Assembly: GCA_963691705.1 (NCBI GenBank)
Contig: OY829541.1
Span: forward strand, 13,696,564-13,760,563
DNA length: 64,000 nucleotides
Source of the DNA: Viola odorata
Lineage: Eukaryota > Streptophyta > Magnoliopsida > Malpighiales > Violaceae
Direction: 5' to 3'
Part shown: positions 8,627 to 19,927 of the stretch, one piece after another
How positions within the stretch are numbered: the first letter of the stretch is position 1
How the letters are laid out: the number at the start of each line of letters is the position of its first letter
Program-made: the position numbers and the translations under genes
The notes under the pieces: model-generated
Told to the model about the DNA's origin: nothing
Database searches by the model: none
Seen by the model: only the letters and a program-made list of their open reading frames with translations

Positions 8627-11600
8627 ATGAGTGTTAGTTCGGATTGTCTTGATAAATACCTATGTCTTTACTGGTGAAGAAATCATCGCTACGACCGAAG
8701 ACAAGGCCGAAGTCTCCGACGAACTGACCCGTTTACTAGAAAGTTCAGAAAAGGAAATAACCCCTCATCGGGAGGAATTGGACGAAGTAAACTTGGGGGC
8801 AAGCAATGAGAGTCAAAAACTGGTCAAGATCGGAACTACCCTGGATACGACTCAGGGAGAAAGGTTGATTTCTCTCCTCAAGGACTACTCTGATGTATTC
8901 GCATGGTCATACGCCGACATGCCAGGTCTTGATCCCAGGATAGTTGAGCATCGTATTCCGTTAAAACCTGAGTTTAAGCCTGTCAAGCAAAAACTTCGGA
9001 GGATGCATCCAGACATCCTTCTGAAAATCAAAGAAGAAGTTACCAAGCAACTAGACGTGGGTTTTTTGAGAGTTGCGGAGTACCCAGAATGGATCGCCAA
9101 CATAGTGCCAGTGCCTAAGAAAGATGGGAAGGTTCGCATGTGCGTAGACTTTCGAGATCTCAATCGAGCTAGCCCTAAAGACGACTTCCCTCTTCCCCAT
9201 ATCGACATCTTGGTAGATAGTGTCGCCAGAAATGACATGTTCTCTTTCATGGATGGATTCTCGGGGTACAATCAGATCAAGATGGCACCCGAGGACAGTG
9301 AAAAGACGACCTTCATCACGCCCTGGGGAACCTTCTGCTACAAAGTGATGCCCTTCGGATTAAAGAACGCCGGAGCCACGTACCAACGTGCGGTCGTCAC
9401 CCTTTTCCACGACATGATGCATAAAGAATTGGAAATATATGTCGACGACATGATAGCCAAGTCTCGCGGCACACAAGATCATGTAGACATCCTGAGAAAG
9501 GTGTTCGAAAGGTTGAGGCAATTTCGGCTACGGCTAAACCCAGCTAAGTGTACCTTCGGAGTGACTTCCGGGAAGTTATTGGGATTCATCGTCAGCAACA
9601 AAGGCATAGAAGTGGATCCTGATAAGATAAAAGCCATTCAGGAGCTACCCGCTCCCAGCACCGAAACGGAAGTACGAAGCTTTTTAGGACACATCAACTA
9701 CATCGCTCGCTTTATCAGCCAGTTAACACTTACCTGCGAGCCGATGTTCAAGATGCTAAGGAAACACGGAAATGCAGAATGGGACGAAGACTGCCAAAAA
9801 GCCTTCGAGAAAATCAAGACATATCTGCAAAGCCCACCGGTACTAGTTCCCCCGACGCCAGGACGGCCCTTGCTCATGTACATGACAGTCACGGCTAGCG
9901 CCATGGGTTGCGTTTTGGGACAGCATGACGAGTCCGGAAGGCGTGAACAAGCCATCTATTACCTCAGCAAAAAATTCAACGAATGTGAGATGCGTTACTC
10001 TATGTTGGAACGAACTTGTTGCGCCCTAGCATGGTGCGCCCGAAGGTTCCGGCAGTACATGTTGTATTACACGACTTGGCTAATCTCTCGCATGGACCCC
10101 TTGAAATACATTTTCGAAAAGTCGTACCTGTCAAGTCGCATTTGTAGATGGCAAGTCTTATTAGCTGAGCACGAGATCATCTATGTGACTCAGAAAGCGG
10201 TTAAAGCAAGCGCCCTCGCCGATCACTTGGCCGATCATGCCTCGGACGAGTACGAGTCGTTGAGCTTCGACTTCCCCGATGAGGACATCATAATGATTGA
10301 AGATGAGGTCACAGAAAATCTCCGAGAAGACGATTGGTGGACCATGTTCTTCGACGGTGCGGTGAACCTCTCGGGCAAGGGAGTGGGAGTCGTGGTCATA
10401 GCCCCAGATGGCATGCAATTCCCCATAGCATGCAAATTGAACTTCCCATGCACCAATAACGTCGTCGAGTATGAGGCATGTATCAGTGGTCTGACAGCAG
10501 CCATCGACTTAAAAGTAAAGAAGCTCCGAATCTTCGGCGATTCAACACTCGTCATCTATCAAGCCCAGGATCTATGGCAGACACGGGATTCCAAGCTCAT
10601 CCCTTATCAAAGGCTACTCACCCAACTCACACGGGAATTCAAGGAAACCGAATTCGACCGAGTCGACAGAGAAAAGAACCGCTTCGCAGATGCATTAGCC
10701 ACGTTGGCCTCAATGTTTAAGTTAGAATGCAGAGTAATGCTCCAACCATTGAGAGTGGAAGTAAAGGAAACTTCGGCATGTTGTGTCGCCTTGGAAGAGG
10801 AACCTGACGGCAAGCCATGGTTCTACGACCTAGTACAGTTCATCAGAAACCGGGAGTACCCACCGGGGGCAAGCCGAGTTAGCAAAAAGACCCTCCAACG
10901 CTTAGCACTAGACTTCTACCTCGACGGCGAGGTTCTATATAAAAGGAGAGCTGATGGAGCTTTGCTTCGCTGCGTCACCATGACTGAGGCAAAAAGAATC
11001 ATAGCAGAGATCCACGAAGGGGTTTGTTCCACACACGCAAGTGGACACATGATGGCCAGGCAGATAATGAGGCAAGGTTATTTTTGGCTCACCATCGAAC
11101 GAGATTGCATCAGCTATTTTCGGAAGTGCCACAAATGTCAAATCTATGAGGACCATCTCCACGTCCCTCCAGCCCCTCTCTTCAGCATGACGTCGCCTTG
11201 GCCTTTTGCAATGTGGGGAATCGACATCATCGGCCAAATTCATCCAACAGCCTCTAATGGCCATCGCTTCATCCTCGTAGCAATCGACTATTTCACCAAA
11301 TGGGTAGAGGCCACCTCTTACTCCAACATCACTCAGAAAACCACCACGCGATTCATTGAGAGAAATATCATTTGCCGTCATGGGGTCCCAGAAACCATCA
11401 TCACGGACAACGGCACCAATCTTAACGGAAAGATGATTGACGATCTTTGCCAACGTTGGAAGGTGAAGCACCGAAACTCGTCACCATATCGACCAAAGAT
11501 GAATGGCGCAGTCGAAGCAGCAAACAAGAACCTGAAGAGGATCATCCAAAAGATGGTAATCACTCACAAAGACTGGCACGACATGCTTCCCTTCGCACTA

Positions 11601-12065
11601 CATGCTTATTGGATAGCAACCCATACGTCCACAGGGGCAACTCCCTACTCATTAGTTTACGGCATGGAAGCCGTAATTCCCCTCGAGGTAGAAATTCCTT
11701 CTCTCAGAATCCTGGCAGAATCTGAAGTAGAAGAATCTGATTGGGCGAGAGTGAGGTACGAGCAGCTGAACCTCCTTCCCGAAAAGCGCTTGGCCGCTAT
11801 CTGCCATGCGCAATTATATCAGCAAAGAATGGTCAACGCTTATAACAAGAAATTGCGACCTCGCAAATTCGAGGCTGGGAATTTAGTGCTAAAGAAAATT
11901 CTCCCTCATCAGGAGGCCAACAAAGGAAAGTGGGCCCCAAGGTACGAGGGCCTGTACCTGGTCAAAAGTGCATTCTCAGGGGGTGCCCTAATGCTAACCA
12001 ACATGGATGGAGACGATCTCCCGAAATCGGTAAATGCCGATGCAGTCAAGAGATACTTCGCCTGA
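8627..12065 (+). pseudogene. pol: RT-RNaseH-aRNaseH-integrase exon of element A, one early frameshift
   Basis: This exon copies the RNA and integrates the DNA. In order: reverse transcriptase with YVDD at 9438-9449; a first, weakened RNase H (around YYLSKKFNECEMRY); a second, archaeal-type RNase H with the D, E, D residues of FFDGAVN, VEYEAC and FGDSTL (about 10340-10720); the integrase zinc domain H-H-C-C (about 11010-11140); the integrase core with D (WGIDIIG), D (TDNGTN) and E (AVEAAN); and a C-terminal domain ending at YFA. The long open frame starts at 8631 without an ATG. The spliced ATG at 8627 is in another frame, and an extra T at 8657, absent in B, explains this. Beyond that base the frame is intact for 1135 codons. 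Dual RNase H marks the Tat lineage. Confidence 0.92.
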
Positions 12066-13201
12066 AGCATCGTGGACAGAGCGTCCGGGCAGACCAAGGA
12101 CATAGGGTTTTATCATGACAATCTAGCACAAACATTTGTCTTGAAATGAATAAAATAAGTTTTTTCAAGAGATGCTTTGTTTTAAAATTTGTTGTCCCCT
12201 GTTTTTTCTTAAAATTGTGAGATGACAAAAGGAGGCATGGCATGGATGGATCCCCAGGAGTAGTTCGGGACGTAAGACGCGTCACTTAGACTAATGTCAC
12301 TAATCATTCTTCAGTTTTGCAGGGACGTAAGGTCTCATGCCTCAGCTCGTCATCACGATAGAACCAGAGAGTTCCGCTCGTAGGAGCTGTTGAATTGCCG
12401 TAGCAGTGCTACCGGCGCAGCCGGCATCGCAAATAATCGGTCTCAAAGGACTAAACCTTGGACCAAAATCCCAAAGCCCATCCGATGCAAGTCACACCGC
12501 GATGACTCACGGATAGCCCATCTAAAAGGGAGAGCTTAACACTCATCAAATCACACTACTTTTGCTAAACATTGCCTTGCATTTACTCCTCATTTGTCAT
12601 CGCTTTGTCTTTTTCAGGAACTAGGTCGCCCCCAATTCGTTGCCTGCAGAAGAACGGTAAGCATACACCCTTGCAGCCCCGCTGCACATCACGGGGACAG
12701 AGGGTTATCCCCTCTATCCCCGAGCAACCACGAAGCCAATCAGCGAAGGTCCAGCAGGACCGGCAAGCAACTGAACCGAATGCAGATCTCGTCCTCGCTA
12801 CGGCTCGGATCGGCAGTACCCGCAAAATAGCTAAAAAGAAACCAATCAAAGCAAGGCGTCCCAGGATTAGGCCCACGTCATGGGAACCCTCGAAAAGTTG
12901 AGTTAAAGGAAGGGAGAATCCCTGAACTTATCTCATTTTTGTTTTCAAATTAATTTCCCTTTCCGTTTTCCCCTCTGCATCTCACAGGGACGGGAAGCAT
13001 CTCGCTGTCATCCGCAGGGAGCTTGTGGAAGACGCCCGCGCAGCCCCGCTGCGCAGTTCATGGGAGTCCCTCTTTCTTTTCCCTTTATTTAAATTTGTTT
13101 TTATTCTTGCTCGCTTTGATTAGCTTTAAGTCGAGTACGGTCGTCTAGCCCACTGGGGGGCAACCTTAGGTCCTCGTTAGAACGTTGCAAATAAGTCGTC
13201 C
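12066..13201 (+). other. 3' region of A, part 1: no gene, modular GC-hairpin segments
   Basis: After the pol stop the sequence has no convincing ORF. A 109-codon frame at 12572 is not kept in B. Two related modules carry the self-complementary core GCAGCCCCGCTGC (near 12676 and 13038), each preceded by CAGGGACGG-like or CAGGAACT-like words. B holds the matching segment in reverse near 49850. Confidence 0.6.
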
Positions 13202-13440
13202 CCCACATTCTAGCAATCAAACGTCTAGCAATCAAAACATCTAGCAATCAAACATCTGGCCATCCAACATCTAGCAATCAAACATCTGGCCATCAAACCA
13301 TCTAGCAATCAAACATCTGGCCATCAAACCATCTAGCAATCAAACATCTGGCCATCAAACCATCTAGCAGTCAAACATCCAGCAATCAAACATCTAGCCA
13401 TCAAACCATCCGGCAATCAAATCATCAATCAATCAAAAAT
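13202..13440 (+). repeat. Tandem array of ~31-bp units (CATCTAGCAATCAAA / CATCTGGCCATCAAA)
   Basis: Two half-units, CATCTAGCAATCAAA and CATCTGGCCATCAAA, alternate for about seven rounds, then decay into AATCAATC. The units are contiguous without unique spacers. B retains only a worn trace on the other strand near 49260-49320. Confidence 0.9.
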
Positions 13441-14105
13441 CAAAAATCAATCAAAAATCCCTCTTTAGCCCGACTCAAACAAAAGCATACTACTTTCATA
13501 AGCATTTTCATGCACAACATAGGTTATGAATATTTAATCCCTCTGTTAACTCCAGCATCTATCCAAGTTACGTGCCATGCATGATATTACCTGTTTGCTC
13601 TTATATCCGCGGTTTGCTCCGACGTAAGCAGTCACAAACAGATCCCGGTAAGCATCTTTGAGCCGTCACGTCTTATCCTTCATGAGTGTAAGAGCCTGAC
13701 TAGATACTAGTTGAGTTCGCATAATATCCAGGGTACATGCGCCATTAGACATGGGATAGCTATAAAATGACGTGGGACTTTTACGATTTTCTCTACTTTT
13801 TTCGTTTCTTCCCTCTTTCCACCATATATGTCATCACTCCCCCAAACCGTCAATATCAATCATACCCCGGGAGCCAAAGAGAAGTTTCAGCTAAAATTGC
13901 CAGCCGGAAGTAAAAGCACGCCAAGTTCAAATTCACGACGAAGGAGACGGAAAAGGTCACCAGGAGATCGCTAAGGACTATCACCGAAGAAGCAGCAACG
14001 ACGAAGGCCGAGGCCTCAAGACAGAAGGGGAAGAGATCAAGACAAAGGCTGTGCTTGCTCTGCTCTGTTGCATTTTCAAATCAAATCAAAAAGGGGAGGG
14101 ATATA

Positions 14106-14137
<32 letters not shown>

Positions 14138-14299
14138 AAAATGAGAGAAAAAAAGAAAAAGGAGAGAGGGGAAAAAGGGAAAAGAAAAGAAAAATGCTCA
14201 GAGACCTTCGACGAATACAAACAATCGAAGAGCCAAAGCAATCACAACCCGGGGACAACTCAATTTGAGAAAATCTCGAAGAAAACTTTCCCAGTGAAC
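13441..14299 (+). other. 3' region of A, part 2: no gene, A-rich stretch
   Basis: No coding signal is seen. A run of about two dozen A's starts near 14111, followed by a purine-rich tract that yields a lysine-rich chance frame. B has the counterpart T-rich run near 48590-48640. Confidence 0.6.
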
Positions 14300-14455
14300 T
14301 CGAGTAGAAAGGCCCAAGGCCAACTCGAGAAATCTCAAAACATCCTTCCCTAGTAAAGTCAAGCAAAAGAGGCCCAACGCCAACTCAAGAAACCTCAAAG
14401 CAAGCATCACTAGTAAAGACCCGAGAAGAAAGGGGCCCCACGCCAACTCAAGTAG
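14300..14455 (+). repeat. Three degenerate ~60-bp repeats (GGCCCAAGGCCAACTCGAGAAA type)
   Basis: The block GGCCC(A/C)(A/C)(G/C)GCCAACTC, then AGAAA and ACTAGTAAAG, recurs three times with drift. A related block continues to about 14560. B has corresponding units in reverse around 48380-48500. Confidence 0.7.
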
Positions 14456-15001
14456 TGAGTTGCAAAAAGAACAGCGACGACACTCCCCAATGAGGACTCA
14501 AGAAAAGGGCCCCAGGCCGAACAAAAAGCACCCCCCAACAAGGATCCCAGAGCTCACGCACTCTGTCAAGCAAGCATCCTCAGCGAAAAGCGAAAAGGCT
14601 CACGTACCTCGCCCTCATCAGCAATACATCAGTCATCAAAAACCTTCCAGTAAAGCAACCTTTTTCAAAACAAACTCATTTCCGGACGTTTCATGTCCTT
14701 TCATTCTTTTCCGTAAAAGTCCCATCGATTATTAGAACGCCCATGCATGTGCATCTTCATTCGAAGTCTATTCACTCGGATTGACATTGCGAACTATAAA
14801 TTATGTATCATGTTAGTTGCATCTTTATGAGTGTAAAACACTTAGCCTTGTTTCAGAGCGTGAGTGCAAACACTAATATCAGGTGAGGACTGCTTACGGC
14901 TGCAAATCGTGGGAAAGTCTTGTCCTTGGGGTCGTTACCTCCTGAGCAGGACGCAGACGCAATCTAGGTTCGTATCAAGGCTGCTGGCGATAGCTTTCTT
15001 C

Positions 15002-16053
15002 TCCTCCCAGAGTGACATCATAGTTTAGTCTTTAGCATTAGCATCTCATCCTCCCAGAGCGACAGCATTTAGCATTCTTCTCCTCCCAGAGCGACAGCAT
15101 TTAGCATTCTTCTCCTCCCAGAGCGACAGCACTTAGCATTCTTCTCCTACGGGAATCGGCGTTGTTTAAATTTTCTGCCTTAGCATTCTTCTCCTCCCAG
15201 AGCGACAGCACTTAGCATTCTTCTCCTCCCAGAGCGACCTTAGTTTAATTTCCACATCTCGCGCTTTCTCTTACGGGAATTGACAGCATTTAGTTTTCAG
15301 CGTAGCATTTCTTCTCCTCCCAGAGTGACAGCATTTAGTTTCAGCATTAGCATTTCTTCTCCTCCCAGAGTGACAACATTTAGTTTTCAGCGTAGCATTT
15401 CTTCTCCTCCCAGAGTGACAGCATTTAGTTTCAGCATTAGCATTTCTTCTCCTCCCAGAGTGACAACATTTAGTTTCAGCATTAGCATTTCTGCTCCTCC
15501 CAGAGTGACAGCATTTAGTTTCCAGCGTAGCATTTCCCCTCCTCCCAGAGTGACAACATTTAGTTTCCAGCGTAGCATTTCTTCTCCTCCTAGAGTGATA
15601 GCATAGCGTAGTTCTACCTTTTTCAACCTTAGCATTTCTTCCCCTCCCAGAGCAACATCATTCATACAATTCTACATTTCTGCATAATTATTTTCCTCCT
15701 CCTAGAGTGACATCATTAGGACAAATCATTCATACTTCTGCGAATCGCGTACTATCTTCCGAAGCAACATCAGTCACATGTCAAGTGATCATTCCCCCAG
15801 TGGGACTGTCGTTTACATTTTCGTAAAATTACTTTCCGTCCCCGGTAGAGTAGTTGTCATTTACATTCCCTGCAACTTATGTGTCTCTCAATACCCGAGC
15901 AGATCTAAGTTTACGTCTTTGCAGGATCAACAACCTATCTCCTCCCAGAGTGACGTCAAGCAAGCACCTGGTATCCCCAGTAACAGCATCAATCAATCTC
16001 CTCCTCCCAGAGCGACATCAAGCAACTACCTCCTCCCAGAGCGACCTCATCAC
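15002..16053 (+). repeat. Long array around CTCCCAGAGYGACA, ~18 copies
   Basis: Units of 32-45 bp contain CTCCTCCCAGAGTGACAGCATTT or close variants. They are dense from 15002 to 15715 and appear again at about 15943, 16003 and 16034. The 108-codon frame inside is repeat translation. B has a shorter version in reverse at 47619-47800 with CACTCTAGGAGGA. The array sits just 5' of the polypurine tract. Confidence 0.9.
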
Positions 16054-16146
16054 TGTAAGTTTGAGGTAAGACCTGCCGTGTCGCCAAAATTCGGATATCT
16101 AGGGGCAACTGTCTTTACTACTTATCAAATACTTCGATAAGACAGT

Positions 16147-16156
16147 AAAGAGGGGG
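16147..16156 (+). other. Polypurine tract of element A
   Basis: AAAGAGGGGG lies four bases before the 3' LTR. It would prime plus-strand DNA synthesis. Its position directly before the TGTTGATACC start of the LTR supports the call. Confidence 0.8.
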
Positions 16157-16867
16157 CAACTGTTGATACCTGAATTTTGACGCCATTTTTAATCAATTTT
16201 AGCATTTCTGTCATTTATTTAATTTACCGTCATTTTTTCTTAATTTACAGTCATCTGTAGTTAGTTTACTATCGCTAGCATTTTTAGGGGTTTCCTCGCA
16301 TTTTAGCAACATCGTTAGCGTCGTCCGCTTTCGAAATCGCATTTTTAATTTTTCGGCAAGTATTTTCATTATTATCGTCAATATTATTTTTAGCCTTAAA
16401 AATCACATTTTTGACTATCCGACAGTCGTTTGCTAGTTTGTTCTTCATTTTTGACCATCTCGTGAATTTTAGGATTTTTTGTATTTTATCGCATTTTTTT
16501 AGTATTTTTATTATTTTATTATTATTTTTATTCGAGCTTTTATTGGACCCGAGTAAGCCTGCTCGGACAATAGCTCGACTTTAAAATGTTTTCCATCAAG
16601 TAGTTGCTAGATTTTTTTTCTAGATGCAACGGTCTACAGCGACTCGTGTAATTTTCGGCGTAACGTTATTATTTTTCCGTTCAAACATTTCACGTTTTTG
16701 AACGCGAAAATAAACACGTTAAACGAGGAATTCTCGTCATTCGCTGTAGACGGTTAAAACCGGCGTATTTTTCTCTACGCGCCAGTACCTTCGGCTCGAA
16801 AGGTCGGAACGTTTGCCCGCGAGACTCGGCTCGAGGCCATTTAAATGAGACTTAAAGGCCTTTGATC

Positions 16868-16917
16868 TCAACCGTTGATCTGGTCAACCAAGGAAAGTCA
16901 ACCAGATCAACGGTTGA
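16868..16917 (+). promoter_or_regulatory. Inverted repeat in the U3 of the A LTR
   Basis: Two perfectly complementary 17-base arms (16868-16884 and 16901-16917; TCAACCGTTGATCTGGT and its complement) flank 16 bases. It lies about 190 bp before the TATA box. It could bind a dimeric factor or form a hairpin in read-through RNA. Confidence 0.7.
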
Positions 16918-17103
16918 CAATTTAATGTGCATAATGCACATGCACAGTGTCGGGGAATTCTCAGCCACGAGCCCACGCCCGAGCCACCTGCTCCCATCGC
17001 GTCTAAAGCCCCTAACCCGTAGCCCCCTAGCTCCGCCATCATCACGGCCATACCCTCCTCCACGCGCAGCTCCTCCTCCGGCCACCCACGCGACTCCCGC
17101 GGC

Positions 17104-17110
17104 TATAAAT
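17104..17110 (+). promoter_or_regulatory. TATA box of the A LTR promoter
   Basis: GGCTATAAATAGCC is a strong plant TATA context. Transcription of the element should start about 30 bases downstream, near 17135, making U3 about 970 bp. The matching 5' LTR promoter is outside the window. Confidence 0.75.
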
Positions 17111-18009
17111 AGCCACGTTCCCTTCGAACAAAGGGGTCCAAAAATCTTGCAAAAAAAACACACTGACCCTCTCCATTTTCCCTGCCAACGCACGCACCCT
17201 CAAGTCCCATTCCTAGCCTTAGTCCGAACGCAGCAGCAACAGCACCGTGAGCTTCTTTCTCTCTCTCTCACTTACTGTTTTTTCTTTAATTTTTGTTCTT
17301 GCTTTAATTGATCATTTAATTGCTCCAATGTGTTCCAATTGCTTGAGTTTTAAGTGAATTTCATCACCTTAGCATTGATTAAATTGTTTAAACATGTGAG
17401 GTATTTATTTGCCAATTAAATGGATTAATGCGCATCCGTATTCTCGTTGCAATTGCCACTGTTTTTGTTGCCCTTGTCTGGCTGTGATCGTGTGGTTGTG
17501 TTGAGGGAAGGGAGGTCTTTCTTTTGGACCAAGAACCAGGCGAATTGATCGCCTGGTTCCCCACCTCCGTCGCCGGCAGTGGCGCCGGCGACGTGAGGTT
17601 GAAGATGACTTGATCTTGGGCCATGCGGCCCTTCGTGGAAAATGAAAGAAAAGCCCATCACCATTTAAAATAATTCCCTTGGGCCAGGAACTGTTCCTGG
17701 CCCATTTCTCTAAATTTTTAAAGCTGGGCCCAGCCCATTCACGTTTTTCCATGCCTCCGATTCGACATTATTTTTACGTAAAATGCTCGCATGCTTCATT
17801 TAATTGCTTTTCATGATACGTGCTATTTTTCGTATACTTTATACATGAATTGTTTAATTCACTTTTTTTCGTAAAATAGTTCATATGCTTTTTTTATCAA
17901 ATTGGTTCTCCAATTGTTTTTATACATGAATTGCTCGTTCTTTATCGTAATATTTATTGTCATGTTATCTAACCTCAGTCGTTTATATCTAACCGTTTAA
18001 TTTCCGTCA

Positions 18010-18535
18010 TTTAAAATACCGCCTATATGGTCGGTCGCTTTTTAATTTCCGTAAATATCACCTGCTTTATTTTTTTCGCAAAACTGCTGGAAATCCTTCC
18101 GCAAATTATCAACTGTTTAATTTTCCCCACTTTAAATTTCAGCAATTTACTTTCGGCAATTTAAATTTCAGTCATTTAAAATACCGCCTATATGGTCGGT
18201 CGCTTTTTTAATTTTCGTAAATATTCAACTGCTTTAAATTCTCGCAAACTGCTGGAAATCCTTCCGCAAAATATCAACTGTTTAAATTCCGCACTTTAAT
18301 TCTGCAATTTACTTTCAGCAATTTAAATTCAATACCGCCTACATGGTCGGTCGTACTTATCAACTGTTTACTTTTCCGCACTTTAAATTTCAGCAATTTA
18401 CTTTCAGCAATTTAAATTCAATACCGCCTACATGGTCGGTCGCACTTATCAACTGTTTAATTCTTCGCACTTTAATTTTCTGCAATTTACTTTCGGTAAT
18501 TTAAATTCAATACCGCCTACATGGTCGGTCGCAAT
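18010..18535 (+). repeat. LTR minisatellite with TACCGCCTAYATGGTCGGTCG
   Basis: Five copies of the word TACCGCCTA(T/C)ATGGTCGGTC (near 18018, 18187, 18333, 18422 and 18509) are joined by AT-rich segments with TCAACTGTTTA and TTTCAGCAATTTA. Spacing shortens from about 170 to 85 bp. Confidence 0.85.
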
Positions 18536-18671
18536 ATCAACTGTTTATTTTCCGCAAATATCCAACTGTTTATTCTCTACATTATCAACCTGTTTTATTT
18601 TCTGCATATCATTAAACTTTTTTTCTTCCCTGTAAATCGCCAATAGCATTTAATTTTTCTGCACTTATCAA

Positions 18672-19125
18672 AACAGCATTTCATTTTCGTATGCGTAAAA
18701 TCCATCATTTTTCGCATGCAATCAACCCAGCATTTAAATTCTCGTATGCGTAAAATCAATCATTTTTCGCATGCAATTAACCCAGCATTTAAATTCTCGT
18801 ATGCGTAAAATCAATCATTTTTCGCATGCAATCAACCTAGCTTTTAAATTCTCATATGCGTAAAATCAATCATTTTTCGCATGCAATCAACACAGCATTT
18901 AAATTCTCGTGTGCTTAAAATCAATCATTTTTCGCATGCAATCAACTCAGCATTTAAATCTCGTATGCGTAAAATCAATCATTTTTCACATGCAATCAAC
19001 TCAGCATTTAATTTTCGTATGCGTTAAATCCATCATTTTTCGCATGCAATCAACTCGGCATTTAATTTCCGTATGCGTGAAATCCATCATTTCTCGTATG
19101 CAATCAACTGTCATTTAAATTTTCG
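18672..19125 (+). repeat. LTR minisatellite of ~57-bp units (complete array)
   Basis: About eight units of the GTATGCGTAAAATCAATC - CATTTTTCGCATGCAATCAA - CAGCATTTAA type. The right half equals the array at 1-275. GCATGC makes each unit partly self-complementary. Confidence 0.9.
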
Positions 19126-19927
19126 CACTCATAAAATGGTTTATTTATTTCTCGAGCTATCACTAACACTCTCCTTTTGTTGGTTAATTTCAAGCTTCGC
19201 TCGAAAGTACGCCTCACAAGTCCTTTTTATTTATTCGATGCTTTTCGCAAATATCGACTGCATGCATGATATATAGAACTGCTAGAATTAAAATCAACCC
19301 TCATGAACAACGTGTTTAAATAGTTGCTTAAAATGCCATGTTCATATGATTTTAAATTCTCGCTTGTATTGACTGCATGTACATGGGGATTTTCGATCCC
19401 ACATTAGTTTTCCACTTTAAAATCAATCATTTAAATCTGTACTCTGTTAGCTAGCCATGTTAGGATCACGTAGTAAGTAATCTAATCATGCATGGCCCGA
19501 TGATGAAAAAAGAGGGCGCTCATTCAGTCTTACGAAAAATTCAGTCCCATCACGATCATAAAAATGACTAAAGTGACGATTCCTCTGAGGGCCCCCTTTT
19601 TCAAAACGCATTTCTCAAACACCTTTTTAAACACCTCTCTCATCAATCGGTAACCGTTTTTGGATGTGTCTCGGGTGCCTAACACTTTCCCGAGACCATA
19701 ATACGACCCCGAACCTTTGTCTGGGGTCCAGACCCCTTTTTTTGTGCCTTTAGTTTTTTACTTATTATATTTCCTATGCCATGACGATTAGGGTTCCCTA
19801 AGCCTAGCAACCAAATTAGGGTGGCGACTTCATTGCATGCTGCGAGGCGTCCTTTTACGTCGAGCATCTGAAGGTCTCAAATTTCGTTGCACACTCGCGA
19901 TTTTTTTTAAATTTCCGAGGCGCGACA

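Larger units (their letters stand above)
1..19927 (+). mobile_element. Element A: giant Tat/Ogre-type Ty3/gypsy LTR retrotransposon (5' end outside window)
   Basis: The order of parts is 5' LTR end, tRNA-Arg primer site, ORF1, gag, protease, intron, RT-RNaseH-RNaseH-integrase, long 3' region, polypurine tract and complete 3' LTR. An extra ORF before gag, a tRNA-Arg primer site, an intron between protease and RT, and a second RNase H are known marks of the Tat/Ogre lineage. The internal part is about 15.1 kb and the LTR 3.77 kb, so the whole should be near 22.6 kb. Coding damage seen is slight: one stop between gag and pro, a one-base insertion at the start of the RT exon, and a probable one-base insertion at the start of ORF1. 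The element interrupts a hAT transposase gene on its right side. Confidence 0.93.
16161..19927 (+). repeat. Complete 3' LTR of element A (3.77 kb)
   Basis: It starts TGTTGATACC after the polypurine tract and ends GCGCGACA, where homology with the 5' LTR stops. At nearly 3.8 kb it is long even for the family. U3 holds an inverted repeat (16868-16917) and a TATA box (17104). U5 is filled by two minisatellites. The host sequence right after it starts TAGAT, the likely target-site duplication. Confidence 0.92.

Noticed and set aside
12572..12901. 109-codon ORF after pol as an extra 3' gene of A
   Set aside because: The B counterpart reads in a different frame with different ends, and no domain is seen.
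13202..13440. Array looking like CRISPR repeats
   Set aside because: Units are contiguous, no unique spacers, and the DNA is a plant retroelement.
14051..14353. Lysine-rich 100-codon ORF
   Set aside because: Translation of an A-rich simple-sequence tract.
15280..15606. 108-codon ORF with repeated SISSPPRVT
   Set aside because: Produced by the CTCCCAGAG array; B does not keep it.
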